Below are positions 17,113 through 25,163 of a stretch of DNA of 64,000 bases, in pieces. This DNA comes from Lactobacillus bombicola (GTDB lineage: Bacteria; Bacillota; Bacilli; Lactobacillales; Lactobacillaceae). Positions within the stretch are counted from its first letter, which is position 1. The number at the start of each line of letters is the position of its first letter. The translations under genes and the position numbers were made by a program. The stretch lies in NCBI RefSeq assembly GCF_900112665.1, contig NZ_FOMN01000004.1:1-64000 (forward strand), written 5' to 3'. The notes beneath the pieces are model-generated. The model saw only the letters and a program-made list of their open reading frames with translations, was not told the DNA's origin and ran no database searches.

Positions 17113-17161
17113 ATTTGCCAACCGCTCTCAAAACAATTTGTTTTGAGAGCGGTTGGCAAAT
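17113..17161. repeat. Perfect 49-bp palindrome
   Basis: Two 24-base arms are exactly complementary around a single central T at 17137. The GC-rich outer part reads GCCAACCGCTCTC and the inner part CAAAACAA. It lacks a T-run, so it is not a classic terminator. One arm, slightly changed, recurs beside the cassette relic at 10917-10942. It could be an RNA stability hairpin for the yxeA end of cluster 2 or a mobile-element trace. Confidence 0.9.
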
Positions 17162-17219
17162 GTACAGTATTCTAAATGATAGCGGTCCTTTAGTTTTGGA
17201 GTTAATCTTACTTAAAAAA

Positions 17220-17537
17220 TCAATCTTGCAATCTTGGCATCTCATTCTTAGTGATATAGTCAATAACCTTGACATACTGACCCTTGTGGCGGATTACTAT
17301 GTATTGCCGACTTGGATCATTTCCACCAACATATTTTATCTTATACGGCAATTTTTTGCCCGACTTGTTAATCGCCTGTACATTGTAATATTTTTGCGTA
17401 TGCTTAGGCACCTTGGCATAATCAGTTTCCATCTTAATCATTGGATTAAGATAGTCAGTGTATTGGTTATGAATTAGTAACAGGGCAGCACATAAAATAG
17501 TAACAACAATAATAATTGTAAGACCCAATTTTTTCAT
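17220..17537 (-). CDS. YxeA-family secreted/anchored protein
   Basis: This 105-residue protein has an N-terminal hydrophobic segment (residues 4-22), either an uncleaved anchor or a signal peptide, and an extracellular domain with a YYNVQAI...KLPYKIKYVGG core and a C-terminal YVKVIDYITKNEMPRLQD. That is the pattern of the YxeA (DUF1093) family of small Firmicute proteins of unknown function, often found beside ABC transporters. Its ATG overlaps the ATPase stop (ATGA), so it is the last gene of cluster 2 and probably translated in fixed ratio with the transporter. A role in immunity or processing is only an inference. Confidence 0.72.
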   Translation of the reverse strand: MKKLGLTIIIVVTILCAALLLIHNQYTDYLNPMIKMETDYAKVPKHTQKYYNVQAINKSGKKLPYKIKYVGGNDPSRQYIVIRHKGQYVKVIDYITKNEMPRLQD

Positions 17538-18199
17538 TTGTATACCTCTTTGTTGGTAATCGTTATTTTCTTATTGGCAATTTTAATTACATAGTCACAT
17601 TGCTGCCAAACTGCTGGGTCATGCGTTGCAATTACCACTGTTGCAGTTGGATCAAATCCAGTCAGCAGGGTCTTTAAGACTATCTTACCATTATCTGCAT
17701 CAAGTGAACCAGTTGGTTCATCAGCAAAAATCTCTTTCGGCTCTTTTAAAATTACTCGTGCTAATGCTACCCGTTGCTGTTCTCCACCACTTAGCGTGTA
17801 AATTTTTTGCTTCAATGGTATACTGGCCAACCCAACCTGACTTAAAGCAGCCTTCATTTTGGCATCGGCCTCTGTTTTAGCCAATTTTTGATTGGCTAAT
17901 CCAAGGCGCAGATTCTGTCTAACCGTTTCCGTATCGATTAAAGCAAAGTTTTGAAAAACAAACCCGCAATCTTCACGATACAGTTTTCGTTGATTTTTAG
18001 CATTAACAAGCAAATCGTCAATAAATACTTTACCCGCTGTCGGCTCCTCTAACCCACTTAAAACATTAAGAAAAGTTGTTTTGCCAGCACCACTATTGCC
18101 CACTATGGCATAACTTTTGCCTGTTTCGAGGTTGCAGTTAATGTTTTCGAATATAGTTTTTTCTTTAAATTTTTTGGTAAGATGTTCTACTTTAATCAT
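17534..18199 (-). CDS. ABC transporter ATPase, lactococcin 972 group
   Basis: The 221-residue ATPase has Walker [10 protein letters not shown] at residues 34-42, Q-loop FVFQNFAL, signature [14 protein letters not shown], Walker [12 protein letters not shown] and the H-loop ATHDP, so it is catalytically complete. It starts 10 bases after the 676-residue membrane protein gene and its stop overlaps the YxeA gene. It is clearly related to the cluster 1 ATPase but not recently duplicated from it. A deleted copy of this gene lies at 11.0-11.2 kb. Confidence 0.9.
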   Translation of the reverse strand: MIKVEHLTKKFKEKTIFENINCNLETGKSYAIVGNSGAGKTTFLNVLSGLEEPTAGKVFIDDLLVNAKNQRKLYREDCGFVFQNFALIDTETVRQNLRLGLANQKLAKTEADAKMKAALSQVGLASIPLKQKIYTLSGGEQQRVALARVILKEPKEIFADEPTGSLDADNGKIVLKTLLTGFDPTATVVIATHDPAVWQQCDYVIKIANKKITITNKEVYK

Positions 18200-18209
18200 T
18201 TTATGACTC

Positions 18210-20240
18210 CTAATTCCCGTGATTAAGGGTAATCAATAAATTGTGCTGCGCACGCCAATAAGTTAATAAGATAACGCCGGCCTCTAGCAACAGGTAAACG
18301 TAGACAACCGGCATTAAGGACAGGTAGTGCAACCTAGTTAAACTTAGGGCAATTACCAAGAAGTCTAGTCCTAAGTTAGTTAGCAAGAAGCTTCCCATCA
18401 AATGAGCATTCGACCTACCAAACACTCGATAAATTGCTATCTTGCGACGCTGACTCTGCAAAAAGGTTGTACTAACAAACACAATGATAAAGATCAGCTG
18501 CAGTAGCGATAACATAGTTGTAATGGTTAAAATGAGCAATTGTCGATTAGCATTTCTTTGATATTCAGCTATTCGTGCTTTCTGACTAGTAATACCAATA
18601 GTGTAAGATTTTATTCCCAAGTGCTTAATTAAGTTTTCAAGTTGCCGAAAGTTCGAAAACTGAACCAATTTTTGACTAATACTTGCTAAATAAAAGTTAT
18701 CTGATAACAGCTTGTTGTTCACAACTATAATCAAGGGGTTCATCGAGAGCGATGACGTAATTTCGTAACCAACTGTGTAATTAAAAATATTCTGTCCGTT
18801 GGCAATGGGTACAACTTGAATAGGTGGTAGCTTTTTTTTCTGCTTTTGATAGTAATTAGGTAAAGTCTGTTGAAATTTAAGAAAGTTTCGTAGCTGCTTC
18901 TTAGCCTGTTTTACTTGGTCTAACCGGTTATATGGGATTAATAGAAAAACTTTGTTAGCAGTAAGCCTAGTAGGATTAAAATTAAGTTTACTATTCTTAA
19001 TAAAATTATTATTGGCAATAATTACATTGCCATTTTCAGGCTCAGTATCACGCATTGCTGGGTGAAATTGTTGCGAATTCTGGGCAACAATTGTTCCAGG
19101 TGACTGCACCACTAATTTATGGATCATTCTACCTATTTTATTTTCTTCACGATGGTTATCAGGATTCCAAGCAAGTTCAAGTGAATAAGTATTTTTTTGC
19201 CTTTGCCATTTATTAATTATATTAGTATCTCTAATATAAATTTTATTGTGATTAGTTAAAGAAATGGTGTTAATCATAATCAAAGCTAGCAGAAGTATCT
19301 TTAAAACATAGCCAATTAGTAAGAAAATATATGTTGTTTCTGCTCCCTTAATTGCCTGATAAGGGTCAATCAACGCTAAAACTACATAAGATATAGTATT
19401 CAAAACCAAAAAGCTCAAAAAGACAATTGATAGTAGAACTAAAGCATAGGGCAAAAAGAAACGCCAGCCGCTGATTGTAAAGGTAGTTAGCCCCCAGATA
19501 ATCATCGCTAACATAATTACCCCCAAAGCTCCAATTAACATAGGAGATTCATCTTTCAAATCGTTCTTAATTATCTGCCAGTCGCTTAAGCCATTAATCT
19601 TCATAATTGCATAAGCTTTAAAGCGAAAAACTTTCTCTAGTACCATCACAATAAATAAAGTGCCAATAATTCCAATCAAGACAATTAAATCAAATTTTGA
19701 AAAATTAGCTACAACTATTTGCCCCAAACTTTTTACTGATAAGGAATTATCTATAACCTCCGTCTTTAATCCAAGGGTATGGAATTTTGACAATATTTGG
19801 CCTAAAGCTTCATTTTTGGCATTAGTGCAATATAGGCCATTAATTTCTTCTAAATTTAGCTCGGTATTCGTCAATTTTTTAATAGCTTCAGCTTGATATA
19901 GTGAATAGTCATTAATTGGAGTCCCAAAATTGTAAACCACCTTGCTTTGTTGCCCGTTAAACTTATTAATGCGTAACTTAACTAAAGAACTATTTTCAGC
20001 TTGAGCTACTTGCTTCAACTTAGTAAAAATTGTCTTTTTTTTGACCTTTTTAGTGTACTGTTTGCTAGTTAATTGTTTCTGCCATTTGGCAATTACTTTT
20101 GGGTTCCAACTAGTAATGTTTATAATGGTATTGTTTTCTGGGATTGAATTATTATCATACTCACGAATAAAGTCTGCAAATAAGGCAAGCACGACAACCG
20201 TGATTAGAGAATAAAAAACAATTTTTGTTTTCCGCAGCAT
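18210..20240 (-). CDS. Lactococcin 972-group 7-TM membrane protein
   Basis: The 676-residue protein matches the bacteriocin-associated integral membrane (putative immunity, 7-TM) family in length and plan. It has one N-terminal helix (5-24), an extracellular domain to about residue 170, four helices (about 183-205, 230-250, 257-285 and 302-322), a second extracellular domain, and three C-terminal helices from about 570, with FLQSQRRKIAIYRVFGRSN as the cytoplasmic loop. It is intact, unlike its cluster 1 counterpart. The gene is separated from the precursor pseudogene by a terminator that would reduce read-through. Confidence 0.87.
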   Translation of the reverse strand: MLRKTKIVFYSLITVVVLALFADFIREYDNNSIPENNTIINITSWNPKVIAKWQKQLTSKQYTKKVKKKTIFTKLKQVAQAENSSLVKLRINKFNGQQSKVVYNFGTPINDYSLYQAEAIKKLTNTELNLEEINGLYCTNAKNEALGQILSKFHTLGLKTEVIDNSLSVKSLGQIVVANFSKFDLIVLIGIIGTLFIVMVLEKVFRFKAYAIMKINGLSDWQIIKNDLKDESPMLIGALGVIMLAMIIWGLTTFTISGWRFFLPYALVLLSIVFLSFLVLNTISYVVLALIDPYQAIKGAETTYIFLLIGYVLKILLLALIMINTISLTNHNKIYIRDTNIINKWQRQKNTYSLELAWNPDNHREENKIGRMIHKLVVQSPGTIVAQNSQQFHPAMRDTEPENGNVIIANNNFIKNSKLNFNPTRLTANKVFLLIPYNRLDQVKQAKKQLRNFLKFQQTLPNYYQKQKKKLPPIQVVPIANGQNIFNYTVGYEITSSLSMNPLIIVVNNKLLSDNFYLASISQKLVQFSNFRQLENLIKHLGIKSYTIGITSQKARIAEYQRNANRQLLILTITTMLSLLQLIFIIVFVSTTFLQSQRRKIAIYRVFGRSNAHLMGSFLLTNLGLDFLVIALSLTRLHYLSLMPVVYVYLLLEAGVILLTYWRAQHNLLITLNHGN

Positions 20241-20258
20241 CTTTAAACCTCATGTTAT

Positions 20259-20290
20259 TAAAAAACTCACGAGTAAAGTCGTGAGTTTAA
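20259..20290 (-). terminator. Terminator between precursor and transporter genes
   Basis: On the minus strand, AACTCACGA and its complement flank a short loop and lead into a T-run. Its place between the bacteriocin precursor and the membrane protein gene fits partial termination, giving more precursor than transporter mRNA. Confidence 0.82.
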
Positions 20291-20312
20291 TTATTTTTAT
20301 TATTAATTAAAA

Positions 20313-20490
20313 TTAGCTTATATCATAATAAGCAGTATTTCCGTGTGGAGCTTTAGGAGCAGACGCTCTTGACTGAACACCCTTTGGTTTCCAATCACTA
20401 CTTACAAGTTGAAGCAAGAGCAGGGAGACTAGTCATGCCAAGTGTAGCAATTGTAGCTACACCAGCAACAATTTTCTTTAAATTTTTCAT
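20313..20490 (-). pseudogene. Short lactococcin 972-like precursor, frameshifted
   Basis: The ATG at 20490 follows AGGAGG and encodes a good signal peptide (MKNLKKIVAGVATIATLGM, ending ALA-S) but stops at codon 31. In the next frame the sequence continues as SSDWKPKGVQSRASAPKAP and HGNTAYYDIS to a stop at 20313. The ending GNTAYYD is the lactococcin 972 C-terminal signature. The span is 3n+1, so removing one T near codon 29 would give a 58-residue precursor with a mature part of about 30 residues, much shorter than classical members. The gene order precursor, 7-TM protein, ATPase is the family's standard arrangement. Confidence 0.68.
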
Positions 20491-20588
20491 AATATTCCTC
20501 CTAAATAAGATTATTATCTGTTATACCATTATTCATAATTACTATAATAATTGAATGAAACAGACGATCCATATTACTACCTCACAAC

Positions 20589-20608
20589 TATAAAAATTAA
20601 TTTTTATA
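20589..20608. repeat. 20-bp AT palindrome upstream of cluster 2
   Basis: A perfect palindrome, TATAAAAATTAATTTTTATA, lies about 100 bases upstream of the cluster 2 precursor start. It may be an operator for the adjacent Rgg-type regulator or chance in AT-rich DNA. Confidence 0.4.
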
Positions 20609-20707
20609 TGGTTATATTAACTCGTTTTTTAAAAACAAATGCAAAAGTGGTATAAATGCTACTTTTATAGCAAATATGCCAGTTTTATTAGCAAAATTGA
20701 CTACAAG

Positions 20708-21556
20708 TTACTTATTTTCTATCAGAAAGTCTTTAAGTTCATTACTGTATTCAGTCATGTCTGCCAAAGCTATATTTCGGATAACGTCATAGCACTGATC
20801 TAAGTAATGTTCTTCTGATTTTTCTTGGTATTGTAATAGGCCTTTAAAGAAAAGCAATAAAGTTTTATAAAAGTATATTTCCGGTATAGTAGCAATTTCT
20901 TCGGCACTATTGATATAAAAATCTACTTCTTGGTAGCGCTTTTCCTTAATGCAAAAAATCAAAATATTAATTATTATTCCCAAAATGTTTTTTTGAATAG
21001 AAATTGAATTATTGTTTTTAAATTGCGTAACTGCGCGTTTACTGATGACTAAATTTTCATCTAAATTATAAAAAGATATACAATTGCAATAAAGTTTAAG
21101 GGTATTAGCATCAAAAACATCGGCAACAAAGATTCGGTTTTTCATGTTTTCTAAGGTAGCCGCATCAATACTAGAATAGTCATCATCAATGATCGCTATG
21201 TAAATATTAAGCAGCATTAAATGCTCTTCTTTATTCGGCAAATCTCCCTTAGCAATCTGATTATAAAGCTTGAGCAAATCAGCCCTTTTCCCGTTATAAT
21301 AGGCCTTATTAGCGGCCAAACGTAATGCTCGATCTTCTGAGCTTATTAAGCGATCATGTGGATTTAACTTCTCAAAAAATTCTATTACCGAAATTTTATT
21401 TGCATGCAACAGGTCAATCAGATCATCTGCGGAGATGCGGTTCAGTCCTTTTTCCACACGCGCATAAAAAGACGGGCTAAGTACATTTTTTGCCCAAGCC
21501 TTTTTAGTTGCAGCGTGCATTAAGCGATATTTTTTTAATAGTTCACCAATTTCCAT
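20708..21556 (-). CDS. Rgg/GadR/MutR-type transcriptional regulator
   Basis: The 282-residue protein has an N-terminal XRE helix-turn-helix (residues 5-60, with SPSFYARVEKGLNRISADDLIDLL) and an all-helical C-terminal region of TPR-like repeats that in this family binds short hydrophobic signalling peptides. Rgg-like regulators commonly control bacteriocin genes in lactic acid bacteria. It lies upstream of the cluster 2 precursor in the same direction, 217 bases away, so it is the obvious candidate regulator. I found no convincing short signalling-peptide gene next to it. AAGGAG precedes the start. Confidence 0.86.
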   Translation of the reverse strand: MEIGELLKKYRLMHAATKKAWAKNVLSPSFYARVEKGLNRISADDLIDLLHANKISVIEFFEKLNPHDRLISSEDRALRLAANKAYYNGKRADLLKLYNQIAKGDLPNKEEHLMLLNIYIAIIDDDYSSIDAATLENMKNRIFVADVFDANTLKLYCNCISFYNLDENLVISKRAVTQFKNNNSISIQKNILGIIINILIFCIKEKRYQEVDFYINSAEEIATIPEIYFYKTLLLFFKGLLQYQEKSEEHYLDQCYDVIRNIALADMTEYSNELKDFLIENK

Positions 21557-21747
21557 TATTAACTCCTTTAGCCTAATTTCTTTTACACTTTTTTATTGTG
21601 GAATTGATTTATAATAATTGCAATCCTAATTGAAAATTATTAAGCAAAACTATTATTATGTTAAATAATTAATTGAATTGCTTATTTAGTGCCAAAATGC
21701 CGGGGGTAAATACTAAATGACCCCAACTGCAAAACATGTTAGATTAG

Positions 21748-21858
21748 ATCCGTGAAGATGATGTGGCAATTGTAACCGAACTTGATCGCTTAGGGTGCAA
21801 TAAGCAAGACTTAACTAAGATTATGGGTGCAATCAAAACAAAGGGGGTAACTCGCTAA
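21748..21858 (+). pseudogene. Serine recombinase (resolvase) fragment
   Basis: About 35 codons read DDVAIVTELDRLGCNKQDL and then KIMGAIKTKGV before a stop. This matches the stretch after the catalytic core of resolvase/invertase-type serine recombinases, where LDRLGRN is conserved; Arg is Cys here. There is no N-terminal catalytic serine region and no DNA-binding domain, so it is only a relic. Confidence 0.7.
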
Positions 21859-22087
21859 ACAATGTTTGGCTTAAAGTCCCATCTCATAACTTGGTAAAGT
21901 TAAATTTTAGTGTTTATCTGTGTTTTGTTGAATGTGGGTCAACGAACTCGTTATGAGCTAATAAAAATATAATCATAATTTTTAGATATTGCCGCAAATG
22001 ATAATGACATGTCCTTGTTCTTTTACATAGTCTGTAGCTTCACACATTTTCTTTCTTTCCTTTTTTCAAATTCAGGAATTTAATTTT

Positions 22088-22293
22088 CTCTCGCCCAAGG
22101 GCAATTCACTTAATGATGGTTTAATTTAACGGGCACTTTTTTGCAGGCTTAAGAACGGAAATCTTTTCTAGGTACGAAGCTGGCTATCACAATTTACTTG
22201 AATTAAGGCAAGTGATTAATGATTATCTGCATAAGGTGCAGACTAAAAGGCTTAATGCCAATTGAAGATTGCCAGCAAGCCTTAGCCCAGTAA
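22088..22293 (+). mobile_element. IS3-family transposase (OrfB) C-terminal relic
   Basis: Fragments in three frames form the end of an IS3-type DDE transposase: SPKGNSLNDGLI (normally SRKGNSLDNG), then FFAGLRTEIFSRYEAGYHN with LLELRQVINDYLHK, then MPIEDCQQALAQ and a stop. The catalytic Glu region is included but frameshifts and a deletion have destroyed it. No terminal inverted repeats could be paired. It marks the right edge of the accessory island, about 60 bases before the core rlmD-type gene. Confidence 0.68.
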
Positions 22294-22351
22294 TTATTAA
22301 AATTTATTAGTTCAACTTTTGGAACTTACTTTAAATTGTGTCAGTTTTTTA

Positions 22352-23728
22352 TTATCTTAAAGTTAACTTAACAATACATTCACACCGCGGTGTTTGCGGT
22401 AGCATATCGACGTTTTCGATTAAACGAACATTATAAACATCACTAAGTAAAACGAGATCTTGCGCTAGCGTAGATGGATTACAAGAAATATAAACAAAAG
22501 TTTTGGGTTTAATTTTTAGTAAAGTCTTAATTAAACTTTTGGCTAAACCTGTTCTAGGTGGATCTACGATTAGTGCATCGATTGAGACCCCATTTTGCTC
22601 TAGTTGAGGAAGAATTTTTTCAACACTACCTTGGATATAGTTGGCGTTATGTAAGTGATTTAATTTAACGTTATGGTTAGCGTCTGCAACAGCTTCTGGG
22701 ATAGTTTCAATACCAATTACTTGTTTAACTTGATCAGCTGCTAAGATTCCTAAAGTTCCCACTCCACTATAAGCATCAATTAGGGTGTCCTCTGGACCTA
22801 AATCTAAAAACTTCAGAGCATGTGAGTAAAGTGTTGCGGTTTGGACTGGATTAAGCTGGAAAAAGGCTCGTGGTGAGAGAGCAAATTTTTTCGTTAAAAT
22901 CTCATCAATAATTTGATTTTTACCCATTAGTTTGGTGGTTTTATTACCCCAGACCTGTGGATTGTGCCAATCTGTCTCATTTTGAAAGACACTGACAACA
23001 TTTGGTAAATTAATAATTTCGGCACTTAATGCCGGTAAGTTTTTAATAAGATGACCAACGGTTACTAAAGTAACCTGTATTTCGTTAGTTGCTTGGGCTT
23101 GACGGACTACAATAGTTTTTAAACCATCTGTATGGCGGTATGGATTGGCAATCGCTACGTGAAACTTTTCTACTAGCTCTTTAATTTGGCGCTCAATTTT
23201 TTGCGTTTTTTCACTCTGGGTTGGCATAATGGGTAAGTCATATAGCTGGTGGGAATTAGGCGCAAATAAACCTAAATTAATCTGCCCATGATCTTGTTCA
23301 ATTTGATATTGAGCTTTGTTACGGTAGTGCCATTGATTGGGTGCTGGAATTGTGGGCTTGACTTTATATTTGTTATAACCGCGGGGATGATATTTTTTCA
23401 AGGCTTCTAAAACATTATCCCGTTTAAATTTTAGTTGCTTTTGATAGGACAGATGGGCTAATTCTAAGCCGCCAATTGCTAAATCTACTCCCGCAGGAAA
23501 ATCTACTCGATCAGGACTTTTTTCTTTGATGCGAACTAGTTCAGCCTGAATGTAATGGGGGAATTCTTTAATAATTTTGGCAACTACCACTTCATCAGGT
23601 AGTGCATTTGGAATAAAGATAATTTTTTTACGATAATAGCCAATACCTTCGCCATTAATGCCAAGTCTTTTAATCGTAATAATTACATTTTTTTCGTTAG
23701 TCATTGTTTGCTTAACTTTTTGGTTCAT
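22352..23728 (-). CDS. rlmD: 23S rRNA (uracil-C5)-methyltransferase, RlmD/RumA family
   Basis: It methylates C5 of a uridine in 23S rRNA using S-adenosylmethionine. The 458 residues comprise a TRAM domain (residues 8-68), a central domain and a Rossmann methyltransferase domain. The SAM site is DAYSGVGTLG and the catalytic nucleophile is Cys416 in ISCNPSTL. The cysteines that hold a 4Fe-4S cluster in E. coli RumA are absent (AIGGLELAHL replaces a CGGCQLQHL-type motif), as in many Firmicute enzymes. Exact target (U747, U1939 or both) cannot be told. Confidence 0.88.
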   Translation of the reverse strand: MNQKVKQTMTNEKNVIITIKRLGINGEGIGYYRKKIIFIPNALPDEVVVAKIIKEFPHYIQAELVRIKEKSPDRVDFPAGVDLAIGGLELAHLSYQKQLKFKRDNVLEALKKYHPRGYNKYKVKPTIPAPNQWHYRNKAQYQIEQDHGQINLGLFAPNSHQLYDLPIMPTQSEKTQKIERQIKELVEKFHVAIANPYRHTDGLKTIVVRQAQATNEIQVTLVTVGHLIKNLPALSAEIINLPNVVSVFQNETDWHNPQVWGNKTTKLMGKNQIIDEILTKKFALSPRAFFQLNPVQTATLYSHALKFLDLGPEDTLIDAYSGVGTLGILAADQVKQVIGIETIPEAVADANHNVKLNHLHNANYIQGSVEKILPQLEQNGVSIDALIVDPPRTGLAKSLIKTLLKIKPKTFVYISCNPSTLAQDLVLLSDVYNVRLIENVDMLPQTPRCECIVKLTLR

Positions 23729-23854
23729 AATTTTTTCTTTCTACAATAAAAATATTAAGGGTTAATAACATATTCTACTCTATCGAAAAAGTTTTTAGCA
23801 AGAAACAAAGAAATTTGTTAGCATAAAAGAGAAATAATAGGAGGGTGGATAAAG

Positions 23855-24670
23855 ATGCCGATTATTACTAAAGTTAGTAGTCAAAAAAAACCTGGTCGCT
23901 ATAATATCTTCTTAGATGGTCAGTATGCTTTTTCAGCTAGTGAACGAACAATAGCTGAATTTGTACTTTTAAAAGGACAAGAATTAAGTAATGAGAAAGT
24001 TGAAGCCGTAAAACAATTTGATGCTGATGCTAAGGCAACAAGTATGGCATCAATTTTTCTAAGTTATGAACCGCGTACGGTTTATGAAGTGTTACAATAT
24101 TTAAGCAAGCATGGTATTGCTGAACAGTCAGCCCAAAGTGCAGTACGAGAACTTAGTGAAATGGGCTTTTTGGATGATCGGCAATACGTAAACCTTGTAT
24201 TACAACAAAATTTACGTATTGGCACTGATGGACCACTAAGTCTAGCACGTAAGCTTGAGCAAAAGGGAATTGATCCTGAAATAATTCAGCAAGCGTTTGA
24301 GCAGGTTGATGAGGAACAGTGGCAAGAACCAGGATTACATGTTTTACGGTCATTGAAAAGTAAAATTGGTCAGATAGCACAACTTGAACTCGAACGTAAG
24401 ATGCGCACAAAATTGTTGAGCCATGGCTTTACTAGTGACCTTAGCACTGCAATTGTTGCCCAAAGCAATTTACAAACAAATCAAGTAGCACAATTAGCCG
24501 CTTTAAAAAAGCAGGGGATAAAAGCCTATAAACGTTTTCGAAGGTTAAATAAAAGTGAACGTGAAATTAAGATACGTAATTATCTTTATGCACATGGCTT
24601 TAGTAGTAGCGAAATTGAGTCTTTCCTGCAAGGAGAAATTATTCCACTTGATGAATTGGGAGAATATTAG
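23855..24670 (+). CDS. recX: RecX regulatory protein
   Basis: It modulates RecA filaments. The 271-residue length is typical of Firmicute RecX. The protein is made of repeated three-helix modules, visible as ALRKL-like turns: SMASIFLSYEPRTVYEVLQYL, ELSEMGFLDDRQYVNLVL and IRNYLYAHGFSSSEIESFL. The start follows TAGGAGGGTGG. recA itself is 31 kb away. The next gene begins 10 bases after its stop, so the two are probably co-transcribed. Confidence 0.9.
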   Translation: MPIITKVSSQKKPGRYNIFLDGQYAFSASERTIAEFVLLKGQELSNEKVEAVKQFDADAKATSMASIFLSYEPRTVYEVLQYLSKHGIAEQSAQSAVRELSEMGFLDDRQYVNLVLQQNLRIGTDGPLSLARKLEQKGIDPEIIQQAFEQVDEEQWQEPGLHVLRSLKSKIGQIAQLELERKMRTKLLSHGFTSDLSTAIVAQSNLQTNQVAQLAALKKQGIKAYKRFRRLNKSEREIKIRNYLYAHGFSSSEIESFLQGEIIPLDELGEY

Positions 24671-24680
24671 GAGATTGATT

Positions 24681-25160
24681 ATGAAAAAATTACAACCGCA
24701 GTTAACTTTTATCGGCCGCCCTTTTGCTGATCAGTTGCTAGACGAGCAACGCACTTTTACACAAGCTAATTTAGAAATGGAGCAAAATGAAGTCTTTCAG
24801 TCCTTCTTGGCTAATAATAATTTGAAGGCAAAAAGAAGTAATATGATTGTTTTTGGTCCAGAAAATTTTATGTATTGGTATGGAGTAACTGTTGCTAAAG
24901 AAATTGAAGTTCCGCAAGGGATGCTGCGTTTTGTTTTACCTGAGACGCAAGTAGCAATTAAACAACAGAATAATCAAAATCTTTCATTTTTTAGTCAGCC
25001 CTTAAATGTTGTGGTAGCACAATTTTTACAAGAAGTAAGGGATGAAGGTATTCAAACTTATGAAAATCTTGGTGATAGTTCAATGCCATATATAGTGCAA
25101 GACTTAAATTTAAATACTAAACAATTAACCCAAATGTTGTATCTTGAGGTTGATAATTAA
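24681..25160 (+). CDS. Conserved protein of unknown function, after recX
   Basis: The 159-residue soluble protein has no signal peptide, membrane segment or catalytic motif that I recognise. Alternating strands such as NMIVFGPENFMYWYGVTV and QGMLRFVLPE suggest an alpha/beta fold, possibly of the GyrI-like effector-binding type, but that is a guess. The ATG at 24681 follows TAGGAG; a longer in-frame start inside recX (24555) is unlikely. It is tightly linked to recX. Confidence 0.7.
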   Translation: MKKLQPQLTFIGRPFADQLLDEQRTFTQANLEMEQNEVFQSFLANNNLKAKRSNMIVFGPENFMYWYGVTVAKEIEVPQGMLRFVLPETQVAIKQQNNQNLSFFSQPLNVVVAQFLQEVRDEGIQTYENLGDSSMPYIVQDLNLNTKQLTQMLYLEVDN

Positions 25161-25163
25161 AAG

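Noticed and set aside
17009-17477. Frames of 88 (minus) and 120 (plus) codons around the palindrome
   Set aside because: They cross the terminator and palindrome and overlap yxeA antisense or out of frame.
20369-20554. 61-codon plus-strand frame
   Set aside because: It is antisense to the lactococcin-like precursor pseudogene.
21982-22047. 21-codon minus-strand frame starting MCEATDYVKEQ
   Set aside because: A purine-rich site precedes it, but it is very short, has no recognisable family and lies among mobile-element relics; probably a fragment.
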